Positions 7,422 to 14,017 of a stretch of DNA of 14,445 nt are shown here, piece by piece; position 1 is the first letter of the stretch, and the number at the start of each line of letters is the position of its first letter. The notes under the pieces are model-generated. The model was given only the letters and a program-made list of their open reading frames with translations. It was not told the DNA's origin and searched no databases. Source of the DNA: Alphaproteobacteria bacterium (GTDB lineage Bacteria > Pseudomonadota > Alphaproteobacteria > CACIAM-22H2); the NCBI GenBank assembly GCA_016869915.1, contig VGDA01000038.1, positions 1 to 14,445 of the forward strand, written 5' to 3'. The translations under genes were made by a program, and so were the position numbers.

Positions 7422-7439
7422 TATAACCCGCCGCCTTTT

Positions 7440-7488
7440 GCTCGATAGTAAAAAACAAACGCCATCCGGCCTTGCCTGTCAAATGTCG
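7440..7488 (+). repeat. dispersed direct repeat, copy 2
   Basis: A 49-bp copy of the sequence at 5198-5245, in the same orientation, differing by one substitution and one additional A in the A-run. The identity starts at GCTCGATAG and ends at AAATGTCG; flanking bases are unrelated. The pair brackets a 2.2-kb stretch holding the SDR and hydrolase genes. Confidence 0.92.
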
Positions 7489-7664
7489 ATGCGGAAGCGG
7501 GTTCGGCGGCGGCGCGCGCAAAAGCGCCCGAATCTCGGTCCTGGCGTGTGGTCCCCGGCGTGTTCGGGTTGGCAGGGGCGTCGATCTCGGCACCGGCGGG
7601 CTGGATCAGTCTCGATAAGGGGCGACGCGGTACATGCGTATGCGCCGCAGGCCGCGGGCGCGGC
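7489..7664. other. non-coding stretch between repeat copy 2 and the SDR relic
   Basis: No recognisable gene. Open frames on both strands translate to Arg/Ala/Gly-rich sequence without domain features and are best treated as GC-driven. No RNA gene or promoter was identified. Confidence 0.35.
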
Positions 7665-7784
7665 GCGTGCCTCAAGCGCAGATCGGTCCCGGACGACATC
7701 GCCCGCACCGTGCTGTTCCTCGCCTCCGCGGAGCTCGGCGCCTGCAAGAGCCGGCATATTGTCGTCGATGGCGGCTGGGTCTGA
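7665..7784 (+). pseudogene. C-terminal fragment of an SDR oxidoreductase (relic 1)
   Basis: The plus strand reads CLKRRSVPDDIARTVLFLAS, then AELGACKSRHIVVDGGWV and a TGA at 7782-7784. LKRRS-P-DDIARTVLFLAS followed by a VDGGW(V) ending is the standard C-terminus of FabG-like short-chain dehydrogenases. About 40 of roughly 250 residues remain. The frame continues upstream without SDR similarity, and no Rossmann or YxxxK motif is found nearby. It differs from the intact SDR at 5372, whose equivalent ending is FVDGGKSLGG. A DNA-level relative lies at 13896-13963. Confidence 0.75.
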
Positions 7785-7795
7785 GACGGGGCCAT

Positions 7796-8085
7796 CCGGT
7801 GTCGTCGGCGCGTCGCGCGCCTTTCGGCCCGCGTTTCCGTTCACGCGACTTGCCACGATCCGCCGATCTGCCCGCGCGCACCGAAGCAAAGCGACGGCGA
7901 TGGCCCACAGGGCCGCGCGTCTGCCGTGTCGATCTGAAGAGCGCTGCAGGCGGTTGCCAAGCCAAACCGGATAGCGTCTATTGATAGCATCAAGCCTCTG
8001 GCAGCGATCTTGCGCCCGTCGATGGCCGGACGTGGTGTCGCTCCTGGCCCAGTCGCCTTGCCGTCTCGAGGATCAGGAGAAGACG
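7796..8085. other. intergenic region upstream of the CBS-protein locus
   Basis: About 290 bp without a convincing gene on either strand. The only notable sequence is the dyad at 7978-7993 described separately. This stretch presumably holds the promoter for the downstream plus-strand genes, but no confident -35/-10 pair could be picked. Confidence 0.4.
7978..7993. promoter_or_regulatory. dyad upstream of the CBS gene (FNR-like half-sites)
   Basis: CTATTGATAGCATCAA contains TTGAT (7981-7985) and ATCAA (7989-7993), the two half-sites of an FNR/FixK/Anr box, but separated by three bases instead of the consensus four. An overlapping imperfect dyad CTAT-TG-ATAG (7978-7987) would also suit a LysR-type regulator. 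It lies about 93 bp upstream of the 42-aa ORF and 214 bp upstream of the CBS gene. An operator role is inference from sequence shape and position only. Confidence 0.35.
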
Positions 8086-8214
8086 ATGACGGCATGTCCG
8101 ACCCTCGGCCTTCCGGTCCACGACCCCCCTGGGAGGCCGGCGCGAAAGATTGGGCCTGCCGGGCGCCACGCGATCCTTGACCGGTCCGGACCATTGGAGG
8201 AGATCGATGAATAG
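8086..8214 (+). CDS. possible 42-aa small protein or leader peptide
   Basis: ATG at 8086 is preceded by AGGAGA (8075-8080), a good Shine-Dalgarno. The frame encodes 42 residues (MTACPTLGLPVHDPPGRPAR..., ending GPLEEIDE) and stops at TAG 8212-8214, overlapping the CBS-protein start at 8207 by eight bases. This arrangement suggests translational coupling. No family was recognised, there is no membrane segment or signal peptide, and Pro/Gly/Arg content is high. It could be a genuine small protein, a leader, or chance. Confidence 0.4.
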   Translation: MTACPTLGLPVHDPPGRPARKIGPAGRHAILDRSGPLEEIDE

Positions 8215-8650
8215 AGTCAAGAACGTGCTCGCCCAAAAATCTGGCCAGCTCATCCATGTCCGGTCCGGAGACCGGGTGGTGGCGGCCTTGCGCAAGATGC
8301 GCGACAACCGCGTTCGTTCCGTGCTCGTCATCGACGAAGACGTGCTCGTCGGCATCGTGACCCAGGGCGACTGCGCCATCAAGGTGCTGCTTCCGGGACT
8401 CGACGCCACGCTGACACAAGTGAGTCAAGTGATGACGCGAGACCCCGTGACCGTCACACCGGATGCCCCGCTCGAGCGATGCATGGCGACGATGGCCGCA
8501 CGCGGGTTCCGGCATATGCCCGTCCTGGACGGTGCCAAGGTCGTCGGCGTCATCTCGATTGGTGATGTCGTCAAGGACATCATCCGCGATCTCGAGCGCA
8601 ATGTGGGCGACCTGATGGGCTACATCATGAGGGACGGGCCTGGAGGCTGA
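8207..8650 (+). CDS. tandem CBS-domain protein
   Basis: 147-aa protein made almost entirely of two CBS domains, at about residues 8-62 (RSGDRVVAALRKMRDNRVRS, VLVGIVTQGDCAIKVL) and 72-130 (VMTRDPVTVTPDAPLERCMA, RHMPVLDGAKVVGVISIGDV). Such stand-alone pairs bind adenosine nucleotides and usually sense energy charge, modulating enzymes or transporters. The start at 8207 has a GGAGGAG ribosome site (8196-8202); the in-frame ATG at 8150 would add non-conserved sequence. It converges on the 2-oxoacid oxidoreductase operon with a 105-bp gap, so it is not co-transcribed with it; functional linkage is suggested by proximity only. Confidence 0.92.
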   Translation: MNRVKNVLAQKSGQLIHVRSGDRVVAALRKMRDNRVRSVLVIDEDVLVGIVTQGDCAIKVLLPGLDATLTQVSQVMTRDPVTVTPDAPLERCMATMAARGFRHMPVLDGAKVVGVISIGDVVKDIIRDLERNVGDLMGYIMRDGPGG

Positions 8651-8733
8651 TCACCACCCCCGCTTGATCGCCAACGCCGCGACATCCATACGCGCCCCAG
8701 GCCGCCCCGCAGGCAGAGGGGGGGATTCCGCAG

Positions 8734-8751
8734 GCGCCGGTCCGCTGGCGC
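8734..8751. terminator. GC-rich hairpin between convergent genes
   Basis: GCGCCGG-TCCG-CTGGCGC can fold into a 7-bp stem (one G-U pair) with a four-base loop, five bases beyond the beta-subunit stop on the minus strand. There is no T-run on either side, only G/C-rich DNA, so it is at best an atypical terminator or a transcript-end stabiliser for the minus-strand operon. Confidence 0.3.
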
Positions 8752-8755
8752 GGCG

Positions 8756-9811
8756 TCAGCGACGCGTCGCGTTGAACTTCGCCAGCGCGGCTGCGCCCGG
8801 CACGAGTTCAGCGTCGCTCAGCGCGTTGAGGGGCGTCGTAACCGTCTGCAGATGCGCATGCAGATCGGTAGGCTCCGGGTCGACATAGAGCAGTCCGGTC
8901 GCGATCTCGCCCGCGGCAGCCTTGCGCTGCAGATGGGTCATGGCGCCGATCCGGTCATGGACGTCGTAATCGGCCGCAAGCTTGCGCAGGCGGAGGATCG
9001 AGCCGTCATGTTGCTCGACCTCCTCGAGTTTGCCAGGCGCATAATCAACGACGATCGCCTCGCGCGCCGGCATGAAATCGAGCGCATTCACCGCCTCGTT
9101 ATGGGCACGCACATAATCGTAGCTCTTGGTCGAGCCCGAATGATTGTTGAACGCAACGCAGGGCGAGATGCAATCGATGAAGGCTGCGCCCCGATGGGCG
9201 AGTGCGCCCTTAATCAGCGGCACCAGCTGCGTCTTGTCACCAGAGAAGCTGCGCGCGACATAGGTGGCGCCCAGCTGCAGCGCAAGCGATACCATGTCGA
9301 TCGGGGAATCGTTGTTGTCGGCGCCATATTTGCTTTTCGAGCCTGCATCGGCGGTCGCCGAGAACTGGCCCTTGGTCAAGCCATACACGCCGTTGTTCTC
9401 GACGATGTAGAGCATATCGACGCCGCGCCGGATCGCGTGGGCGAATTGTCCCAATCCGATCGATGCGGAATCGCCGTCGCCGGATACGCCTAGATAGACG
9501 AGCTCGCGATTGGCGAGATTGGCGCCGGTCAGCACCGAGGGCATGCGGCCATGCACGGAGTTGAAGCCATGGCTGCTGCCCAGAAAGTAGGTCGGGGTCT
9601 TCGACGAGCAGCCGATGCCGGAAAGCTTAGCGAGGCGGTGCGGCTCGAGATCCAGTTCGAAACAGGCCTGCACGATCGCCGCCGAGATGGAATCGTGGCC
9701 GCATCCCGCACAAAGCGTCGATACGGTGCCCTCATAATCCCGTCGCGTGAAGCCCAGCCTGTTCCTGGGGAGCGACGGATGGCGGAATTTGGGCTTCGGC
9801 AGATAGGTCAT
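8756..9811 (-). CDS. korB: 2-oxoacid (2-oxoglutarate):ferredoxin oxidoreductase, beta subunit
   Basis: 351-aa thiamine-pyrophosphate-binding subunit. Visible features: LCAGCGHDSI (33-42), IGCSSKTPTY (66-75), the TPP/Mg2+ motif GDGDSASIGLGQFAHAIRRG (111-130) ending at ENNGVYGLTKGQ (138-149), and ISPCVAFNN further on. These cysteines and motifs are those of OFOR/KorB-type beta subunits, which carry TPP and a 4Fe-4S cluster. Length is normal. The start overlaps the alpha-subunit stop by four bases (ATGA), so it is translationally coupled and last in the operon. With KorA it performs CoA-dependent oxidative decarboxylation of a 2-oxoacid to acyl-CoA. 2-oxoglutarate is preferred from overall resemblance; pyruvate or branched 2-oxoacids are not excluded. 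Confidence 0.93.
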   Translation of the reverse strand: MTYLPKPKFRHPSLPRNRLGFTRRDYEGTVSTLCAGCGHDSISAAIVQACFELDLEPHRLAKLSGIGCSSKTPTYFLGSSHGFNSVHGRMPSVLTGANLANRELVYLGVSGDGDSASIGLGQFAHAIRRGVDMLYIVENNGVYGLTKGQFSATADAGSKSKYGADNNDSPIDMVSLALQLGATYVARSFSGDKTQLVPLIKGALAHRGAAFIDCISPCVAFNNHSGSTKSYDYVRAHNEAVNALDFMPAREAIVVDYAPGKLEEVEQHDGSILRLRKLAADYDVHDRIGAMTHLQRKAAAGEIATGLLYVDPEPTDLHAHLQTVTTPLNALSDAELVPGAAALAKFNATRR

Positions 9812-11640
9812 GACACAGCCTTGCGGAACGGAACGATGGCAGCTTCGCGCCCGATCGCATCGGCGATGAAGCGCGCCGTGATCGGTGAGCCGTCATAGTG
9901 CAGCACGGGGATCAGCCTCGCCGGGTCGATCCCGAGTTCGATCGTCAGCAGGCTCCGCATCTGCGCGTCGCGGTTCTGCTCAACGACGAATACCCGGTCA
10001 TACCTGGCGATGAAGGCCTCGACCTCGGCCGGAAACGGGAAACCGCGCAGCCGCAGCGTGTCGACATGCGCGCCCTTGCGTCGCAGCATGTCCAAGGCTT
10101 CGGCCATGGCGGCGGATGTCGATCCGTAATGGATCGCACCGATCCGCGTCGGCTGCTCGGCGCTGCGGATTTCCGGAGCGGGGACAAGTGAGCGGGCGGT
10201 CGCGAATTTTCGCAGCAGCCGCTCCATGTTCTCGATATAGGCCGGCCCCTCCTCGGTGTAGCGCGCATAGGCATCCTTGGTCGTGCCGCGCGTGAAAAAA
10301 GAACCCTTGGACGGATGCGTGCCCGGCAGGGTGCGGTAGGGGATGCCATCGCCATCGATGTCGAGATAACGGCCGAATTTCCTTCCAGCCTCCAGATCCT
10401 CGAAGCGCATCACCTTGCCGCGGTCCAGACGACGCGAATCATCCCACTGGAAAGGCGCACAGAGACGCTCGTTCATGCCGATGTCGAGGTCGAGCATCAG
10501 GAAAATCGGCGTCTGGAGCCGGTCCGCGAGATCGAAGGCGAGCGCTCCGAAATCAAAGCATTCCTTCGGATCCTCGGGGAGCAGCAGCACATGCTTGGTA
10601 TCGCCATGCGAGGCATACGCCGCCGAGAGGATATCGCATTGTTGCGTGCGCGTCGGCATGCCGGTCGAGGGTCCACCGCGCTGGACATCGACGATCACCG
10701 CCGGGATCTCGGCGAAATAGGCCAGCCCGATGAATTCCTGCATCAGCGAGATGCCGGGTCCCGAGGTGGAGGTGAAGGCCCGGGCACCGTTCCAGGCGGC
10801 ACCGATCACCATCCCGATCGATGCCAGTTCGTCCTCGGCCTGGACGATAGCGTAGCGTCGCTTGCCGGTCTCCGGCTCGCCGCGATAGCGGCGGCAATGG
10901 CTGGTGAAGGCCTCCGCGACCGACGAGGACGGTGTGATCGGATACCATGCGCACACCGTGGCCCCGCCGAAAACCGCGCCCAGCGCAGCGGCACCATTGC
11001 CATCGACCATGATCCGGTCGCCGACCTTGTCGCTGCGCCGCAGCCGCAGGCCGATCGGGCAGTCGAAGGCTTGCTGCGCCGCCTCGCGACCCATGCGGAA
11101 CGCATCGACATTGGGCTTGATCAGCTTTTCCTTGCCGCGGAATTGCTCGCCGATCAGCTTCTCGGCCTCGGCGACATCCATGTCGATAAGCGCCGAGAGC
11201 GCGCCGACATACATGATGTTCTTGAACAGCTGACGCTGGCGCGGATCGGCATAGGCCGCATTGCACATCGATGTCAGTGGCAAACCGAGCCGGGTCACGT
11301 CGGCGCGGAAGTTCGCCTCCGGCATCGGCTTGGTGGAATCGTAGAGTACATATCCACCCGGCGCGATCGACGCCATGTCCTGGTCCCAGGTCTGCGGGTT
11401 CATCGGCACCATCAGGTCGACCCCGCCGCGGCTGCCCAGCCAACCGTCCTCGGAAATCCGGACCTCGTACCATGTCGGCAAGCCCTGGATGTTCGACGGG
11501 AAGATGTTGCGCGGTGTCGCCGGAATGCCCATGCGCAGGACGATTCGACCGAAGAGCTGGTTGGCGCTCGCCGAGCCCGAGCCGTTGACGTTGGCAAACT
11601 TGACGACGAAATCGTTGGTGCTCACGAGCGGTGCTGACAT
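9808..11640 (-). CDS. korA: 2-oxoacid (2-oxoglutarate):ferredoxin oxidoreductase, fused gamma-alpha subunit
   Basis: 610-aa subunit combining two domains. The gamma-like N-terminal domain (about 10-200) has FVVKFANVNGSGSASANQLF and an SRGGVDLMVPMN segment. The alpha domain (about 210-600) has GNGAAALGAVFGG, the YPITPSSS motif (233-240) for 2-oxoacid/TPP interaction, TSGPGISLMQEF (292-303), DVQRGGPSTGMPTRTQQCD (318-336) and GDGIPYRTLPGTHPSKGSF (429-447). The last is the pattern of KorA-type rather than pyruvate-specific enzymes. The ATG at 11640 is chosen because family similarity begins there; the earlier in-frame ATG at 11724 lies in upstream coding sequence. The start overlaps the preceding gene by 19 bp, and the stop overlaps korB by four bases. 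There is no strong ribosome site, consistent with coupled translation. Confidence 0.93.
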   Translation of the reverse strand: MSAPLVSTNDFVVKFANVNGSGSASANQLFGRIVLRMGIPATPRNIFPSNIQGLPTWYEVRISEDGWLGSRGGVDLMVPMNPQTWDQDMASIAPGGYVLYDSTKPMPEANFRADVTRLGLPLTSMCNAAYADPRQRQLFKNIMYVGALSALIDMDVAEAEKLIGEQFRGKEKLIKPNVDAFRMGREAAQQAFDCPIGLRLRRSDKVGDRIMVDGNGAAALGAVFGGATVCAWYPITPSSSVAEAFTSHCRRYRGEPETGKRRYAIVQAEDELASIGMVIGAAWNGARAFTSTSGPGISLMQEFIGLAYFAEIPAVIVDVQRGGPSTGMPTRTQQCDILSAAYASHGDTKHVLLLPEDPKECFDFGALAFDLADRLQTPIFLMLDLDIGMNERLCAPFQWDDSRRLDRGKVMRFEDLEAGRKFGRYLDIDGDGIPYRTLPGTHPSKGSFFTRGTTKDAYARYTEEGPAYIENMERLLRKFATARSLVPAPEIRSAEQPTRIGAIHYGSTSAAMAEALDMLRRKGAHVDTLRLRGFPFPAEVEAFIARYDRVFVVEQNRDAQMRSLLTIELGIDPARLIPVLHYDGSPITARFIADAIGREAAIVPFRKAVS

Positions 11641-13418
11641 GACGACCCCGCGTGCGACATCTGTATCAGCGTCTTCTGCATGTCCCAGGCACCGGTCGGA
11701 CAACGCTCGGCGCAAAGCCCGCAATGCAGGCAGACATCCTCGTCCTTGGCCATGATCCGGCCGGTCTTCAGGATATCCGAGACATAAAGATCCTGGTCGG
11801 GATTCCGCGCCGGCTGGGTCAGTCGCGCTCGAAGATCCGCCTCATCGCCGTTGTCGGTAAATGTCAGGCAATCAACGGGACATATATCGACGCAGGCATC
11901 GCATTCGATGCAAAGCTTCGGCGTGAAAACCGTTTGGACATCGCAGTTGAGGCAGCGCTGCGCTTCGGCGTAGGCGAGGTTTGGATCGAAGCCAAGTTCA
12001 ACCTCGAGCTTGATGTCCTTCATCGTGGTTTCGAGATCCCGCCAGGGAACCTTCTTGCGCAGCGCCGCTGAAATGTCGTTGTCGTAGCTCCACTCGTGGA
12101 TGCCCATCTTCTGCGACGACACGGTCACGCCGGGCGGCGGCCGATCGGCGACGTTGCCACCTTGCAGATAGCGGTCGATCGAGATCGCGGCCTCGTGACC
12201 ATGCGCAACCGCCCAGATGATGTTCTTGGGTCCGAAGGCGGCATCGCCGCCGAAGAAGACGTGCGGGATGGTCGATTGCATCGTCCTGGCATCGACCTTC
12301 GGCAGGCTCCAGCGATCGAACTCCAGACCGATATCCCGCTCGATCCAGGGGAAGGAATTCTCCTGGCCGATCGCGATCAGCACGTCGTCGCAGGGGACGA
12401 TCACATCCGGCTCACCGGTGGCAACCAACTGGCGCCGACCCTCATCGTCGCGCCGCGGCGCCACCTTCTCGAAGCTCATGCCGGTGAGTTTTCCGTCATC
12501 GTGCAGGAACGCCTTCGGCACGAGGTAATTCAGGATGGGGATGCCCTCATGCTGCGCGTCCTCCTTCTCCCAGGGCGAGGCTTTCATCTCGTCGAAGCCA
12601 GAGCGCACGACGACGGTGACATCCGTGCCGCCCAGGCGCCTGGAGGACCGGCAGCAATCCATGGCGGTGTTGCCGCCGCCGAGCACGATCACGCGCTTGC
12701 CGATCTCGTCGACATGGCCGAAGGAAACGCTGGCGAGCCACTCGATCCCAATATGGATGCGGGACGCCGCCTCGCGCCGGCCAGGAATGTCCAGATCGCG
12801 GCCCCGCGGAGCGCCCGAGCCGACGAAAACCGCGTCATAACCTTCGGCCAGAAGCGCCTTGAGGCTATCCACGCGCACGCCCAGCCGCATGCCGATATTG
12901 TCGCCAAGCCGCGTGACGTAGCCAACCTCCTCGTCGATCACCTCTTCCGGCAGGCGAAAACGCGGGATCTGGCTGCGGATCATGCCGCCGGCCTTCGCAT
13001 CCGCATCGAACACCGTGCATTCATAGCCGAGCGGCGCGAGGTCGCGGACGGCCGTCAACGAGGCCGGGCCGGCGCCGACGAAAGCGACGCGTTTTCCATT
13101 GCGCGCGGTCGCCACCGCAGGCATCAACCCGGTGACGTCGCCTTTGTAATCGGCCGCGACGCGCTTGAGTCGGCAGATAGCGACTGGCTCGGCCTCGACA
13201 CGTCCACGCCGGCAGGCCGGCTCGCAGGGGCGGTCGCAGGTCCGGCCAAGAATGCCGGGAAAGACGTTCGAGTGCCAATTCACCATATAGGCATCCGCAT
13301 GACGCCCGGCGGCGATCAGCCGAATATACTCGGGCACCGGCGTATGCGCTGGACAGGCCCATTGGCAGTCGACCACCTTGTGGAAATGGGTCGGATCGCT
13401 CGTGTCGGTCGGCCGCAT
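11622..13418 (-). CDS. GltD-like FAD/NAD(P)-dependent oxidoreductase with C-terminal 4Fe-4S domains (KorC-type electron-transfer subunit)
   Basis: 598-aa flavo-iron-sulfur protein. The N-terminal cysteine region (C18, C22, C61, C65, C69; CDRPCEPACRRG) matches the cluster-binding domain of glutamate synthase small-subunit-like proteins. FAD motif: VAFVGAGPASLTA (111-123). NAD(P)H motif: IVLGGGNTAMDCC (244-256). A late FAD-contact GGDAAFGP is at 390-397. The C-terminus has two ferredoxin motifs: CIECDACVDICPVDC (503-517) and CLHCGLCAERCP (563-574), preceded by RCLNCD (488-493). It is first in the operon, 19-bp overlap with korA, and has GGAGAC before the ATG at 13418. The likely role is electron transfer from the KorAB clusters to NAD(P)+ or the reverse, like the third subunit described for 2-oxoglutarate:NADP+ oxidoreductase in Azoarcus evansii. 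That equivalence rests on architecture and context, so no symbol is given. Confidence 0.9.
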   Translation of the reverse strand: MRPTDTSDPTHFHKVVDCQWACPAHTPVPEYIRLIAAGRHADAYMVNWHSNVFPGILGRTCDRPCEPACRRGRVEAEPVAICRLKRVAADYKGDVTGLMPAVATARNGKRVAFVGAGPASLTAVRDLAPLGYECTVFDADAKAGGMIRSQIPRFRLPEEVIDEEVGYVTRLGDNIGMRLGVRVDSLKALLAEGYDAVFVGSGAPRGRDLDIPGRREAASRIHIGIEWLASVSFGHVDEIGKRVIVLGGGNTAMDCCRSSRRLGGTDVTVVVRSGFDEMKASPWEKEDAQHEGIPILNYLVPKAFLHDDGKLTGMSFEKVAPRRDDEGRRQLVATGEPDVIVPCDDVLIAIGQENSFPWIERDIGLEFDRWSLPKVDARTMQSTIPHVFFGGDAAFGPKNIIWAVAHGHEAAISIDRYLQGGNVADRPPPGVTVSSQKMGIHEWSYDNDISAALRKKVPWRDLETTMKDIKLEVELGFDPNLAYAEAQRCLNCDVQTVFTPKLCIECDACVDICPVDCLTFTDNGDEADLRARLTQPARNPDQDLYVSDILKTGRIMAKDEDVCLHCGLCAERCPTGAWDMQKTLIQMSHAGSSCQHRS

Positions 13419-13485
13419 GCGCTTTGTCTCCGGTCAGAAATGATCCCGCTGGCAAGAAACCGCCACACCGTAGGGCCGGGCGTCC

Positions 13486-13656
13486 CTAGAGATCAGCGAC
13501 GCGCGCAGCCTCATCATCGAGCGCGCGGGCGATCCGCACGAGTTCGGTGGAGATGTCCGGGACTACGGTCTGCTCGGCGACGCTGCGGCAACGCTCGGCG
13601 AGGGCCTTCAGGCGCGCCGAACCGTCGATCTTCTTGCGGGCGCCGGGCTTCGGCAT
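13486..13656 (-). CDS. small helical hypothetical protein
   Basis: 56-aa frame: basic N-terminus (MPKPGARKKIDG) followed by ARLKALAERCRSVAEQTVV and ELVRIARALDDEAARVADL, two amphipathic helices with regularly spaced Ala/Leu/Arg. Similar short helical proteins are common, mostly uncharacterised, in Hyphomicrobiales. The ATG at 13656 is chosen because the composition becomes protein-like there; a longer frame reaches 13869 with low-complexity sequence. The ribosome site is weak. Its stop is 67 bp before the GltD-like gene on the same strand, so co-transcription with the oxidoreductase operon is possible. Confidence 0.5.
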   Translation of the reverse strand: MPKPGARKKIDGSARLKALAERCRSVAEQTVVPDISTELVRIARALDDEAARVADL

Positions 13657-14017
13657 CGGCCTGGGCGACTGGCTGGAACGGCTTGCTGGCACCCGACTCC
13701 TCCCTTCGACACCTCGGCGTCCGGCTGATATTCCGATTGTTCGCGACGCGGACGCGCTCGGCACAGAATTGTGCCCGATCGCGCGCGCCACTGCAACCCG
13801 GTCTGATGACCCCGTCGGAGGATCGTTCGCGCGCGATGGACGGGCATGGCCGGGATAATGCGCGGACAATGCTGAAAGCGCGGATTCGAGCCTTCGCGGA
13901 GTCCGGCGCCTGCACGCGCCCGCATCATGTCGTCGATTGCGGCGGGATCAGAAACGGGGCCATGCGCTAACGGCCAACCGGCGTCGCCCCGCGCACCAAC
14001 GCGCAAGTCACAACCGG
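13657..14017. other. intergenic region with an SDR-tail relic, no intact gene
   Basis: About 360 bp between the small helical protein and the IS256 left end. The only recognisable content is the degraded SDR C-terminus at 13893-13963. The promoter of the minus-strand operon probably lies at the left side of this stretch, but no clear -35/-10 was found. Confidence 0.4.
13893..13963 (+). pseudogene. degraded SDR C-terminal tail (relic 2)
   Basis: The plus strand reads FAESGACTRPHHVVDCGGI, recognisable as a decayed form of the SDR ending ...ASAES-AC-G-HHVVDGGW(V/I). The stop codon expected after this point is AGA, so the frame runs on to 13970. Positions 13896-13963 align without gaps to 7728-7795 with 56 of 68 bases identical by my count, and the match continues about a dozen bases past the stop codon of relic 1. 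Nothing else of an SDR is convincing upstream. It is a relic, not a functional gene. Confidence 0.55.

Noticed and set aside
7425..7795. minus-strand frame ending at 7421 that crosses repeat copy 2 as a real gene
   Set aside because: It reads through a dispersed repeat and the antisense of the SDR relic, with no ribosome site or domain.
10315..11637. 440-residue plus-strand frame opposite korA
   Set aside because: Antisense shadow; the minus-strand protein has all the family motifs.
12096..13970. 624-residue plus-strand frame opposite the GltD-like oxidoreductase
   Set aside because: Antisense shadow over most of its length; only its last 25 or so codons matter, as the SDR-tail relic.
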